Of a stretch of 64,000 bases of DNA, positions 46,726-55,365 are shown in pieces. How positions within the stretch are numbered: position 1 is the stretch's first letter; each line of letters opens with the position of its first letter. The notes under the pieces are model-generated. The model saw only the letters and a list, made by a program, of their open reading frames with translations. It did not search any database and was not told the origin of the DNA. The DNA comes from Nodosilinea sp. E11 (GTDB lineage Bacteria; Cyanobacteriota; Cyanobacteriia; Phormidesmidales; Phormidesmidaceae): the NCBI RefSeq assembly GCF_032813545.1, contig NZ_CP136520.1, positions 862,001 through 926,000 of the forward strand, read 5' to 3'. A program made the translations under genes and the position numbers.

Positions 46726-47175
46726 TTACCGGTGGCTCGATCGCACAATCCAGTAGCTGACAGCCAGGGCAAAGATGGCCAAAGCCAGCCCGATCAGCGT
46801 TGTCCCCGTCACCTTGGTCAAGTCTAGAATAATGAACTTTCGGCCCACCGCCGTCAGGGCGGTGGCGATCACCAGCTCTACCTGCACCACGTGCTTTTGG
46901 AGGTAGGCGGTGATGTTCTCTAAAATCTCTAGGGCGATCAGCACCGTCAGGAACAGGCCAAAAATATCGATCACGGTTTGGCCGAGAAACATGCCGGGAC
47001 TGCTGGTAAAGATCGCCTGCACCAGCACTACGGCCAGATCGAACACGATCGCCAAAATGACGACCACCATCCCCAGGGAAAGTAGCTTGGAAATATTGCC
47101 TTCAAACTGGTGTAATCGGAGAAGAAACGTTTCGTTCTTGAACTGATCGATCAGCTGTCGAGCCCGGTTCGCCAT
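46726..47175 (-). CDS. PsiE-family membrane protein
   Basis: A 149-aa protein with four membrane helices, assigned to the phosphate-starvation-inducible PsiE family by the pattern DIFGLFLTVLIALEILENI and HVVQVELVIATALTAVGRK. The biochemical role is unknown. Its ATG is 13 bp after the narB stop on the same strand, so it is probably co-transcribed with nitrate reductase. This is an unusual partner; a link to nitrate use is only suggested by position. Confidence 0.8.
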   Translation of the reverse strand: MANRARQLIDQFKNETFLLRLHQFEGNISKLLSLGMVVVILAIVFDLAVVLVQAIFTSSPGMFLGQTVIDIFGLFLTVLIALEILENITAYLQKHVVQVELVIATALTAVGRKFIILDLTKVTGTTLIGLALAIFALAVSYWIVRSSHR

Positions 47176-47188
47176 GGCGGTTTACTAC

Positions 47189-49426
47189 TCAGGGGGTGGG
47201 TGCTGCTGAGAGAATAGACGATTCTAGGGCTTGGGGTAAAGCTGTAGGAGCCGCAGCCTGCTCTGGAGTGAGGCGACCCAGGGGCACCACCTGCACAGCA
47301 CAGGCTTTCAGCTCGGGCTGGCCTGAGACTGGACAGGCGATGGGGTGGGTGAGGGCGTTGCACTCGGCCCCCTCGGCCCACAGACTGCCCCAGTGCATCG
47401 GCACAAACAGCGTGCCCCGGCGAATGTTTTGGGTGACCAGCAGCGGTAGGCGGGCGCTACCTCGCTGCGATCGCACCTCCACCCATTCACCCCCCTGCAC
47501 TTTGAGCTGCTGGGCATCGCGGGGGTTGATCTCTAGAAACGCAGCGGGGTGCATTTTTTGAATTTTTTCGATGCGACCGGTGCGGGTTTGGGTATGCCAG
47601 TGGCCGTAGAGTCGCCCGGTGGTGAGCACAAAGGGATATTGGTCATCGGGCGGTTCGGCCAGACCGTTAGAGTGCAGGGCCGCGAAACGGGCGCGGCCAT
47701 TGGGGGTGTTGAAGATACCTCGTGTGTAGAGGCGTTTGTCGTATCGATCAGCCGCCGTGGAGGGCGTTTCGGGATCGGGGCAAGGCCACTGGATCGGGCC
47801 AAGGGCCGCTAGACGATCGTGGCTGACGCCTGTGATGTCGCAGGGCCGACTGCGGGTGAGCTGAGCAAACTCGCGATGGACCGCAGCGCTGTCGGCAAAG
47901 GCAAACTGGTCGGCAAAGCCCAGGCGGCGACCCACCTCAGCAAAAATTTCCCAGTCAGGGCGGGCCTCACCTGGGGGCGACCGAAAGGCAGAGCAGAGGG
48001 TGACCACCCGCTCAGAGTTGGTCATAGTGCCGGTCTTCTCGCCCCACTGGGCGGCGGGCAACAACAGGTGGGCAAATTCGGCGGTTTCGGTAGGGTAGTA
48101 GGCGTCTTGGTAGACGGTAAAGGGCGATCGCCGCAGGGCAGCTTTGGTGCGGTTGAGGTCGGGCAGACTGACCGCTGGGTTGGTGGCCGCAATCCACAGC
48201 AGGCCCACCTGCTGGTGCTCTAGGGCCAGCATCATCTCGCCCACGGTTAGACCGGGGGTGGCGGAGATCTGACCGGCGGGCAGGTGCCAGAAGTCTTCGA
48301 CCTGGCGGCGATGGTCGGCATTTTTGACCAGACGATAGCCGGGCAGAATATGGGAAAGCCCCCCAGCCTCGCGCCCCCCCATAGCATTGGGCTGTCCGGT
48401 GAGGGAAAACGGCCCCGCCCCCGGTCGACCCACGTTACCGGTCATGAGATGCAGGTTGATCAGGGCGCGAACTTTGGCGGTACCCTCGGAGGATTGGTTC
48501 AACCCCATCGACCACAGCGACAGCACGGCCTTGGCCTTAGACCAAGTGCGGGCAGCCGTTTCGAGATCGGCTACGGTAATGCCACAGCGCTCGGCCACCA
48601 TCTCCGGCTCGTAGTGGCGCAGCACCTCGGTGTAGGCGGCAAAACCTTCGGTGCAGCCGTCGATAAACTCAGGGTCGAGGGCACCCCAGCGCAGCAGCAG
48701 GTGGCCGATGCCGTTGAGCAGGGTAATGTCGGTGCCAGGGCGAATAGCTAAGTGCAGGTCGGCAGCCTTGGCGGTATCGGTGTGGCGAGGATCAACCACA
48801 ATCAGCTTTACGTGGCTATGGCGCTTGTGGTACTTGCGCAGCCGGTTAAACACAATCGGGTGGCATTCGGCGGCATTGGTGCCAATTAAAAAGGCGCAGT
48901 CAGTGGCTTCTAGGTCGGCATAGCAGCAGGGTGGCCCATCGCTACCGAAGCTCTGAATGTACCCTGCTACCGCCGACGACATACACAACCGCGAGTTGGC
49001 ATCGAAGTTATTGGTGCCCAGGCAGCCCTTCACCAACTTTTGGGCCACATAGTAGTCTTCGGTTTGAAACTGGCCCGAGCCGTAGACGCAAAGACTGTCG
49101 GCCCCCAAAGTCTGGCGCACGGTCTGAATGCGGCTGACGATCGCCTCTAAGGCCACATCCCAACTCACCCGCTCGAAGGGGTCGTCTAGCGATGCCCGCA
49201 GCATTGGGTACTTGAGCCGATCGCGATCGAGGGACTCGGCCACGGTGGCCCCCTTCACACATACCATGCCCTGGCTGGAGGGATGGGCGCGATCGCCCCG
49301 CGTCTGCCACAGAGGGTTACCCGCCGCATCGCGGTTGGTAGGGCGGTTAGGCTGGGCCGGAGGTAAGACTTCCAAGCCGCAACCCACGCCGCAGTAAGGA
49401 CACAAGGTTTTAGCCGGATCGGTCAT
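47189..49426 (-). CDS. narB: Ferredoxin-nitrate reductase
   Basis: A 745-aa cytoplasmic molybdopterin enzyme that reduces nitrate to nitrite with ferredoxin electrons. The N-terminal [4Fe-4S] cluster ligands are C9, C12, C16 and C56 ([14 protein letters not shown]). The bis-MGD domains include [12 protein letters not shown], the Cys-containing SRLCMSSA (Mo ligand region) and [10 protein letters not shown]. The C-terminal molybdopterin dinucleotide domain contains [16 protein letters not shown]. Length and composition match cyanobacterial NarB. It lies downstream of nirA on the same strand, with no transporter in between. Confidence 0.96.
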   Translation of the reverse strand: MTDPAKTLCPYCGVGCGLEVLPPAQPNRPTNRDAAGNPLWQTRGDRAHPSSQGMVCVKGATVAESLDRDRLKYPMLRASLDDPFERVSWDVALEAIVSRIQTVRQTLGADSLCVYGSGQFQTEDYYVAQKLVKGCLGTNNFDANSRLCMSSAVAGYIQSFGSDGPPCCYADLEATDCAFLIGTNAAECHPIVFNRLRKYHKRHSHVKLIVVDPRHTDTAKAADLHLAIRPGTDITLLNGIGHLLLRWGALDPEFIDGCTEGFAAYTEVLRHYEPEMVAERCGITVADLETAARTWSKAKAVLSLWSMGLNQSSEGTAKVRALINLHLMTGNVGRPGAGPFSLTGQPNAMGGREAGGLSHILPGYRLVKNADHRRQVEDFWHLPAGQISATPGLTVGEMMLALEHQQVGLLWIAATNPAVSLPDLNRTKAALRRSPFTVYQDAYYPTETAEFAHLLLPAAQWGEKTGTMTNSERVVTLCSAFRSPPGEARPDWEIFAEVGRRLGFADQFAFADSAAVHREFAQLTRSRPCDITGVSHDRLAALGPIQWPCPDPETPSTAADRYDKRLYTRGIFNTPNGRARFAALHSNGLAEPPDDQYPFVLTTGRLYGHWHTQTRTGRIEKIQKMHPAAFLEINPRDAQQLKVQGGEWVEVRSQRGSARLPLLVTQNIRRGTLFVPMHWGSLWAEGAECNALTHPIACPVSGQPELKACAVQVVPLGRLTPEQAAAPTALPQALESSILSAAPTP

Positions 49427-49433
49427 GGGGAAG

Positions 49434-49489
49434 CGGGGGGTAGATGGGTGGATGGGTAGGGAGTGGATGGGTGGGGGGTGGATGGGTAT
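49434..49489. repeat. GTGGATGGGT minisatellite upstream of narB
   Basis: At least four GGATGGGT units lie directly before the narB start codon, with more than four runs of three or more G on the plus strand. On the narB mRNA strand the tract is C-rich. Related tracts lie near 5706 and 17287. Confidence 0.6.
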
Positions 49490-49777
49490 TGCTAAGCACT
49501 GCCCCCTTTTTCAAGGGGAGCTTTAGCGAGAAAGTTGGAAAAGATCAGTCGGGGGGATCAAATCTTGGACCTGAAGAATCTTACCGAAGTGAGAATGCTA
49601 AAACGTTCAGATGCCCTGGGAGATCCCTCCTGCCCCCCTTAAGCCGGGGGGAGAGGAGTCTGTTGGCGGCAGGGCTGAAATCATCAGCCCTATTTGGGAA
49701 ACTATAGTGAAACGCTGATGTGCGATCTCGCCACTGGCCCATCGACTGTGCTAGGTTTGCCTCAAATGCAAACTGTG

Positions 49778-49805
49778 TGTCCTGGGGCCTAGAGCCCACA
49801 GGACA
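49778..49805. terminator. Hairpin at the nirA 3' end
   Basis: TGTCCTG-GGGC (49778-49788) pairs with GCCC-A-CAGGACA (49794-49805): an 11-bp stem with one bulged A and a 5-nt loop. It is followed on the plus strand by eight T, and lies 6 bp past the nirA stop on the minus strand. It could end or stabilise the nirA transcript. The T-run is on the wrong side for a classical minus-strand terminator. Confidence 0.5.
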
Positions 49806-49811
49806 TTTTTT

Positions 49812-51410
49812 TTAGTCCGCCGTTACCCTGATGCCATTGTGGGTCTCGGCAGCGTCTCTGGGTCGGGCACCGAAATTGTCGATGAGCAGCGATCGCAGCA
49901 CACCGTGCAGCTCATCACAGGGAATACCCTGCTGCACCTTTTCGCCCAGATGAGCTTCTTTACCGACCTTACCGCCCATAAAGATATCGACCCCTTCGAC
50001 GGTCTTGCCATCCTTGCGCACCTTGGTGCCCATCAAGCCAATATCGGCCACCTGAGGCTGACCACAGGAGTTGGGGCAACCCGTCCAGTGAATGCGCACC
50101 GACTGACTGAGCGCAAGCTCGGCGTCGAGGGCTAGGGCCAGGGCCAGAGCCCGCTGCTTGGTTTCGACTAGGGCAAAGTTGCAGAACTGTGACCCGGTGC
50201 AGGAGACCAGCGATCGCGTCAGGGCCGAGGGGGCGATCGAAAATTTCTCCAGCAGCGGCTCTTGCAGCAGCACCGGCAGCCGCGAGTCGGGCACGTTGGG
50301 AATAATCACGTTCTGCTCCACCGTCAGACGCAGTTCGCCGCTGCCGTAGACCTCCGCTAGGCGGGCCAGGTCGAACAGGTCGCTGGCCTGCAAGCGCCCG
50401 ACCGGCACATGCAGCCCCACGTAGTTAAGGCCCACCTGCTTTTGGCGATAGACACCGATGTGGTCGCGCTTATCCCAATCCATTTCGTCCGTGGGTGCCG
50501 CAGATAGCAGGGGCTGGCCGTAGGCGGTTTCGACGGCGGCGCGAAATTGGTCCATCCCCCACTCATCGATCAGCCACATCAACCGCGCCTTTTGCCGGTT
50601 CACCCGAGGGCCATGGTCGCGGTAGACCTCAAGAATGGCGCGGCACAGCTCGACCACGCTATCGTCAGGCGGTACCCAGGCGTTGAGCGGTATGGCGGCT
50701 TCACAGCGCCGGGCCGAGAAAAAGCCCCCCACCACAACGTTGAAGCCCAGTACACCTTCTCGGTAGGCGGGCACAAAGGCAATATCGTTAATTTCGGCGT
50801 GAATGGAGTTATCGCGGCCCCCTTCAATGGCGATATTGAACTTGCGGGGCAGGTTGGTAAAGGCCGGGTTGCCCTCGCCGTTAGCGGTGATCATGTCTTG
50901 CACCTTGCGCACCAAGCCCTGGGTGTCGATCAGCTCGTCGGCATCGAGCCCCGCCACGGGCGACCCGGTAATATTGCGCACGTTGTCCATGCCCGACTGA
51001 ACGGAGGTGAGGCCAGCGGCCTGCATGCGGCGAAAGATGTCGGGAATGTCTTCGAGCAAAATGCCCCGCAGCTGGAGGTTTTGCCGGGTGGTAATGTCGG
51101 CGCTGCCATCTTCGCCGTAGCGCTGGATAATATCGGCCAGAGTGCGCGCCTTGTAGCCGGTCAGCAGCCCATTGGGCAACCGCAGCCGCAGCATAAACTT
51201 GCCGGGCGTCACCGGGCGAAAGAAAATGCCCAACCACTTCAGCCGGTGGGTGAGGTCTGTATCGTCTACAGCTTCCCACCCTAGCTGGGCAAAGCGATCG
51301 AGATCGTGCTTGACCAGCAAACCGTCTTTGTCGGCCTTAAACTGTTCAAATTTGTTGAGTTTAGTGTTGGCCGTTGTGTTGGCCGTGTCTATAGAAGTGG
51401 TCACAGGCAC
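49812..51410 (-). CDS. nirA: Ferredoxin-nitrite reductase
   Basis: A 532-aa sirohaem enzyme that reduces nitrite to ammonium with ferredoxin. The [4Fe-4S]-sirohaem ligands are C404, C410, C445 and C449 (SCTGSQFCNFA; GCPNSCGQ). Repeated ferritin-like half domains include TTRQNLQLRG and TVEQNVIIPN. It starts at GTG 51410, about 105 nt after a predicted NtcA-type transcription start. It diverges from the HEAT-repeat gene, ntcB and cnaT, all linked to nitrate assimilation. Confidence 0.96.
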   Translation of the reverse strand: MPVTTSIDTANTTANTKLNKFEQFKADKDGLLVKHDLDRFAQLGWEAVDDTDLTHRLKWLGIFFRPVTPGKFMLRLRLPNGLLTGYKARTLADIIQRYGEDGSADITTRQNLQLRGILLEDIPDIFRRMQAAGLTSVQSGMDNVRNITGSPVAGLDADELIDTQGLVRKVQDMITANGEGNPAFTNLPRKFNIAIEGGRDNSIHAEINDIAFVPAYREGVLGFNVVVGGFFSARRCEAAIPLNAWVPPDDSVVELCRAILEVYRDHGPRVNRQKARLMWLIDEWGMDQFRAAVETAYGQPLLSAAPTDEMDWDKRDHIGVYRQKQVGLNYVGLHVPVGRLQASDLFDLARLAEVYGSGELRLTVEQNVIIPNVPDSRLPVLLQEPLLEKFSIAPSALTRSLVSCTGSQFCNFALVETKQRALALALALDAELALSQSVRIHWTGCPNSCGQPQVADIGLMGTKVRKDGKTVEGVDIFMGGKVGKEAHLGEKVQQGIPCDELHGVLRSLLIDNFGARPRDAAETHNGIRVTAD

Positions 51411-51435
51411 ACCGTTGTAACAAGACGTTTACCGA

Positions 51436-51458
51436 CCTGTCCCCTCGGAGAGGACAGG
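51436..51458 (-). promoter_or_regulatory. Hairpin in the nirA leader
   Basis: CCTGTCC (51436-51442) pairs with GGACAGG (51452-51458) around a 9-nt loop in the predicted 5' leader of nirA. It could affect stability or translation. Only the base pairing is seen. Confidence 0.35.
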
Positions 51459-51520
51459 GTTTTGGGCGTTCTGAGTAGGTCCCCGCCGAGCGGCAGTTAC
51501 CCATAAGCGCAAGTGAGGTT

Positions 51521-51562
51521 AGCCTAGACCCGCTGCCAAGGGGCTTTTGTATAGACTCATAC
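51521..51562 (-). promoter_or_regulatory. NtcA-activated nirA promoter
   Basis: GTA-N8-TAC (GTATAGACTCATAC, 51549-51562) is a perfect NtcA box. On the minus strand it is followed after exactly 22 nt by TAGGCT (complement of 51521-51526), matching the TAN3T -10 and spacing of known NtcA class II promoters. Transcription would start near 51515, giving a leader of about 105 nt for nirA. Confidence 0.85.
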
Positions 51563-51578
51563 GTTTTTGTCAATACCA

Positions 51579-51591
51579 TGCAGCCTCTGCA
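51579..51591 (-). promoter_or_regulatory. Candidate NtcB site upstream of nirA
   Basis: TGCAGCCTCTGCA reads TGCA-N5-TGCA and also fits the LysR T-N11-A pattern. It lies 16 nt upstream of the NtcA box for nirA. A TGCA-N5-TGCA element is reported for NtcB-dependent nitrite response in Synechococcus (from memory), and an NtcB gene is adjacent. Confidence 0.65.
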
Positions 51592-51708
51592 AGATGGTTC
51601 TGCGCGAATCGCATAGGGTACCGTTGGGAAAATTAGATTCACGGCCTATGGTAAAGGGGGTTCACCGGCCTAGCGCTCGACCCAGATTGAATCATCAGGA
51701 GCTTGCCC

Positions 51709-52842
51709 TTGTCCCCCTTTGATCAGCCTTTGTTGCCTCAGTCGATCGCCGATCGCGAGGCTGGCCCTGCCACCACCGCCAGCTCGGCGGTAACCGGTCT
51801 CTGTACCGGAGACTTTCACGATCGCTGGGATCAGGCTCGCCAGGTAGCTAGCCTGGGGGCTGCCGCCCTAGCCGACCTGCTCACCATTCTGCAAGACGAC
51901 GACCAAGACTGGGAGGCTCGCTGGTTTGCAGCCCGCACCCTGGGCGACCTGAGACAGCCAGAGGTGATTGCCGGGCTGATCGAAACTTTTGCCACCACCG
52001 AGGACGATGACCTGCGCCAGGCCGTGGCAGCAGCACTGACCCAAATTGGCCCGCCCGCGATCGCCGCCCTCGGCCAGCAGCTCGCTCAACCCGCCCTGCG
52101 GCCCATCGCGGTGCAGGCGTTAGCCCGCATTCATCATCCCGACACTATTCCCCTCCTGCTGATGGCGATGGAGGACGAGCGATCGCCCGTGCGGGCCACA
52201 GCCCTCGATGCCCTGGGCAGCTATGCTGACCCGCTCACCCTGCCTGCCATGGAGCAGGGATTAGTCGATCCAGCCGTGCCGGTGCGTCTAGCCGCCATTC
52301 GAGGCCTCTTGAGTCTGCGGCAACACCTCGACCATGACCCTATGGTTCAGCACTTAACGCCCCGGCTGCACGATGCAGATCACAGCGTTGCCCAGCAGGC
52401 GATCTATGGCCTGGGGCGACTGCCCTCGCTGGCTGCGACCCAGGCCTTGTTGGCGATTCTACAGACCTCTACCCTGCCCACGGACCGTCAAATCTGGGCG
52501 GTGCAGGCCCTGATCTGGCAGAGCACGGCTCCGGCCCTCGATGGCCTGATTGCCGCCTGGGCAACCCTGGGTGAGCCGGTGCGTCTGGCCCTGGTGCCGC
52601 GACTCACGACCCTGTCTCCCGACCTCAGAGCCCAGGCGACTTCGGCCCTGGTAGATTGGTTGCGCGCTGTGCCAACTACCCCAGCCCACAGCCCCCTGCG
52701 GCGACATCTGGTGCTAACCCTAGGCCAACTGGGCACTGTCAACCTAGAGTCAACCCTGCAAGCGCTGCTGCAAGACCCCGATTCGGGGGTGCGGCTCCAC
52801 GCTGAAGCCGCTCTGCGCCAGTTGGCCACGGCTCCAGCCTAG
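51709..52842 (+). CDS. nirB: HEAT-repeat (PBS-lyase-like) protein in the nirB position
   Basis: A 377-aa protein built almost entirely of HEAT repeats of the PBS-lyase type (for example DDDQDWEARWFAARTLGDL, ATTEDDDLRQAVAAALTQIG). It is divergent from nirA and directly upstream of ntcB, the place of nirB in the nirB-ntcB arrangement of other cyanobacteria, where NirB is needed for full nitrite reductase activity. The name rests on context plus fold. TTG 51709 is chosen because AGGAG (51697-51701) is 7 nt upstream; TTG 51703 is too close. Confidence 0.72.
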   Translation: MSPFDQPLLPQSIADREAGPATTASSAVTGLCTGDFHDRWDQARQVASLGAAALADLLTILQDDDQDWEARWFAARTLGDLRQPEVIAGLIETFATTEDDDLRQAVAAALTQIGPPAIAALGQQLAQPALRPIAVQALARIHHPDTIPLLLMAMEDERSPVRATALDALGSYADPLTLPAMEQGLVDPAVPVRLAAIRGLLSLRQHLDHDPMVQHLTPRLHDADHSVAQQAIYGLGRLPSLAATQALLAILQTSTLPTDRQIWAVQALIWQSTAPALDGLIAAWATLGEPVRLALVPRLTTLSPDLRAQATSALVDWLRAVPTTPAHSPLRRHLVLTLGQLGTVNLESTLQALLQDPDSGVRLHAEAALRQLATAPA

Positions 52843-52973
52843 GATGAACGGTTCTGTTTCCGCTACTTTTGATACCAAGCGCTAGGGCACAATCTGTTAA
52901 TCAAGTAGAGGTCTGCTCGGCGATCCTGAGCTGAAAGGCCTTAGCTTAGCAGTGGCGTAGATACGGGTCCAGC

Positions 52974-53900
52974 ATGCGCGTAGAGCAGCTCCAGGCATTT
53001 TTATCGGTGGCAGAAACCGGCAGTTTTCAGGCGGCGGCTCAGCAATGCCAGGTAACTCAATCTACCGTTAGCCGACAGGTTCAAGCCCTAGAGGCCGAAC
53101 TAGATGCCCCTTTGTTTCATCGCGGAGCCCAGGCCAAGCTCACCGTCGCCGGAGAGCGGCTGCTGCCTAAAGCCCGGCGAATTTGCCAAGACTGGATGCA
53201 GGTATCTAGAGAAATTGCCGACCTAATGGCGGGCAAACAGCCTGAGCTATGCGTGGCGGCGATTCAGTCGGTCTGCGCTACGGTGCTGCCACCGGTGCTC
53301 CAGCGGTTTTGTGCCGAGTATCCCCAGGTGCAGCTGCGGGTGACGGCCCTGGGCAGCGATCGCTCCCTCAAAGTGCTGCGCGACGGCCTGGTCGACCTGG
53401 CGATTGTGATGGATAACCCACGCCTCACCACCCAACCCGAAATGGTGGTCACCCCGCTGTTCGAAGAACCTGTGGAAGTGTTGATGGCCGCCGATCACGA
53501 CCTGGCCTGCCAGCCTGCGATCGCCTGGGAATCGCTGTCTCGATTTCCGCAGATCATCTTCAAAGACGGCTACGGCATGCAGCGGCTGGTGCAGCAGCAG
53601 TTTCAGGACCGGGGGGCAACCTTCACCCCGGCAATGGAGTTAAATACTCTAGATGCCTTTCGAGGCGTCGTGCGCCAGGGTAACTTTTTGGCCCTGCTGC
53701 CCCGCTCGGCCCTAGCAGACTCCTACACTGACCCCAGCCTGGCGGTGCGCCCCACCGAAGCGCCAGTGCTGACTCGGTCGGTGGTGCTGGTGACCACCCG
53801 CGATCGCCTCGTCATCCCACCCATTCAGCGATTTCACGATCTGGTGCAGAGCCTGGCAACGCCGGTCCGTTCTAGACCGGCGGCGGTATCTTACAGTTAG
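52974..53900 (+). CDS. ntcB: LysR-type activator of nitrate assimilation
   Basis: A 308-aa LysR regulator. The N-terminal helix-turn-helix (MRVEQLQAFLSVAETGSFQ; TQSTVSRQVQALEAELDAPLF follows) and a C-terminal two-lobe effector domain (about residues 90-295) are clear. The opening residues and the location beside nirA identify it as NtcB, which boosts nirA-operon transcription when nitrite is present. A matching candidate site sits in the nirA promoter. It starts at ATG 52974 and is followed 45 bp later by cnaT. Confidence 0.85.
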   Translation: MRVEQLQAFLSVAETGSFQAAAQQCQVTQSTVSRQVQALEAELDAPLFHRGAQAKLTVAGERLLPKARRICQDWMQVSREIADLMAGKQPELCVAAIQSVCATVLPPVLQRFCAEYPQVQLRVTALGSDRSLKVLRDGLVDLAIVMDNPRLTTQPEMVVTPLFEEPVEVLMAADHDLACQPAIAWESLSRFPQIIFKDGYGMQRLVQQQFQDRGATFTPAMELNTLDAFRGVVRQGNFLALLPRSALADSYTDPSLAVRPTEAPVLTRSVVLVTTRDRLVIPPIQRFHDLVQSLATPVRSRPAAVSYS

Positions 53901-53945
53901 GTAATCATCCGTCATCCCTCCCCGCCCCCAGGGGCAATCGCCTCT

Positions 53946-55016
53946 ATGAGTAACGAATTTCGGGATTTGCTCAAACTAGTTGGCAGCGGTAGCCATACCT
54001 CCAGGGCGCTAACCCGCGCCGAGGCCGCCGCCGCTACCGCCATGATGCTGACCCAGACCGCAACCCCGGCTCAGATCGGCGCGTTTATGATTGCCCATCG
54101 CATCAAACGCCCTACCGCTGAGGAGCTAGCGGGGATTCTCGATGCCTACGCAGATCTGGGGCCAACCCTGCCTGCGATCGCCGATGGTCGCCGCGCCCTG
54201 GTGCTCAGCTGCCCCTACGATGGGCGATCGCGCACTGCCCCGGTTACCCCCATCACGGCTTTAGTGCTGGCGGCGGCGGGGGTGCCGGTAGTGCTGCACG
54301 GCGGCGATCGCATGCCGACTAAAGAAGGTATTCCGCTGATTGAGCTGTGGAGCCAGTTGGGGGTTAACCTGCGCCCCCATAGCCTAGAGCAAGCCCATAC
54401 CCTGCTCAACCGCACCGGTATTGGCTTTGTCTACCTGCCCCAGCACTTTCCTACAGCCCACGGGTTAGTGCCCTACCGTGAGCAAATCGGCAAACGACCT
54501 CCCCTCGCCACGGTAGAACTGCTGTGGTCGCCCTACGCTGGCCCACACACGTTGGTGATGGGGTTTGTGCACCCCCCCACCGAAGAGTTTGCCCAGGGCA
54601 GCTTTGCCCTGCGGAGCCAAACCGATTGGATCACCGTCAAGGGGCTAGAGGGCAGCTGCGATCTGGCGCGGGGCCGCACGGCGATCGTCGGCGTCAACCA
54701 CTTGGGGCAGTCTGAACGGCTGCTGCTGCACCCCCGCGACTACGGCTTTGAGGGCGACGATGTGGAACTGGGCGATGAGACAACCCTGGGCGATCGCCTG
54801 CTGGATGCCCTCTCGGGCCACACCTCAGAACTGGCCAAAACCGCCCTGTGGAATGCTGGATTTTACCTGTGGCAGGCAGGGGTTGCTAGTTCCCTCGACG
54901 CTGGTTTGGCCGCAGCGCAAACCTCGATCTCAAGCGGCCAAGCCTTGGCCAAGCTGACAGACCTGCGCCAACGGGCCGCTGAGCTTAGTCAAACCCTGAC
55001 CTACAGCCACAGCTAG
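53946..55016 (+). CDS. cnaT: Anthranilate phosphoribosyltransferase-like nitrate-assimilation protein
   Basis: A 356-aa protein with the TrpD fold (N-terminal helical bundle, residues 1-85; alpha/beta domain after). The usual PRPP loop GTGGDG is replaced by SCPYDGRSR, so it is unlikely to be a tryptophan enzyme. In Anabaena the like gene cnaT is next to ntcB and is needed for nir operon expression; order and orientation here are the same. The biochemical activity is unknown. It starts at ATG 53946. Confidence 0.78.
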   Translation: MSNEFRDLLKLVGSGSHTSRALTRAEAAAATAMMLTQTATPAQIGAFMIAHRIKRPTAEELAGILDAYADLGPTLPAIADGRRALVLSCPYDGRSRTAPVTPITALVLAAAGVPVVLHGGDRMPTKEGIPLIELWSQLGVNLRPHSLEQAHTLLNRTGIGFVYLPQHFPTAHGLVPYREQIGKRPPLATVELLWSPYAGPHTLVMGFVHPPTEEFAQGSFALRSQTDWITVKGLEGSCDLARGRTAIVGVNHLGQSERLLLHPRDYGFEGDDVELGDETTLGDRLLDALSGHTSELAKTALWNAGFYLWQAGVASSLDAGLAAAQTSISSGQALAKLTDLRQRAAELSQTLTYSHS

Positions 55017-55365
55017 CCCGCTAGTCAGAGTATCCCCAGCTCAATTCCTGAGTGAGCCCCGGTAAGTAAGCAAAAGTTTAGAGAGCAGGAACAAACCGGT
55101 TATATAGGGCAAAAACCTTTGTTTTGCTCGAAATTTCTTCGTTTATACCAGAATCTTAAAACTCAGGCAGAAATTGTATAAAGTGCCAAAAGCGACGTAA
55201 CTTCAGGGCTTTTAGCGCGTCATGGATGTTTAGCAATAAAGACTATTGTGATTGCGATCGATGACACGGGCAAATTGTAGGGGCACCTAGTGTTAGCAAC
55301 ACTACGAGCTTGCCTCTACCTCATCACCTTTACACGCCCATCAAACCTACGAGGAATGAACGAGA
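55017..55365. other. Upstream region of the SLH gene with a long hairpin
   Basis: About 350 bp without a gene. At 55277-55319 the arms GTAGGGGCA and TGCCTCTAC (one G-T pair) enclose a perfect TAGTGTT/AACACTA stem. It resembles the GTAGGGGC palindromes at 15641 and 61883. It lies 47 bp before the SLH start codon, probably in the mRNA leader. Confidence 0.5.

Larger units (their letters stand above)
49427..49811. other. nirA-narB intergenic region with G-rich repeat and hairpins
   Basis: The 385-bp gap has no gene, although nrt transporter genes often sit here in other cyanobacteria. It holds a G-rich minisatellite (49434-49489), a CCCCC/GGGGG hairpin at about 49634-49653 and the nirA-end hairpin (49778-49805). 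No GTA-N8-TAC NtcA box was found, so narB may rely on read-through from nirA or on an unseen promoter. Confidence 0.5.

Noticed and set aside
51417..51432. Second NtcA box (GTA...TAC) near the nirA start
   Set aside because: The spacer is 10 nt instead of 8, and it lies inside the leader.
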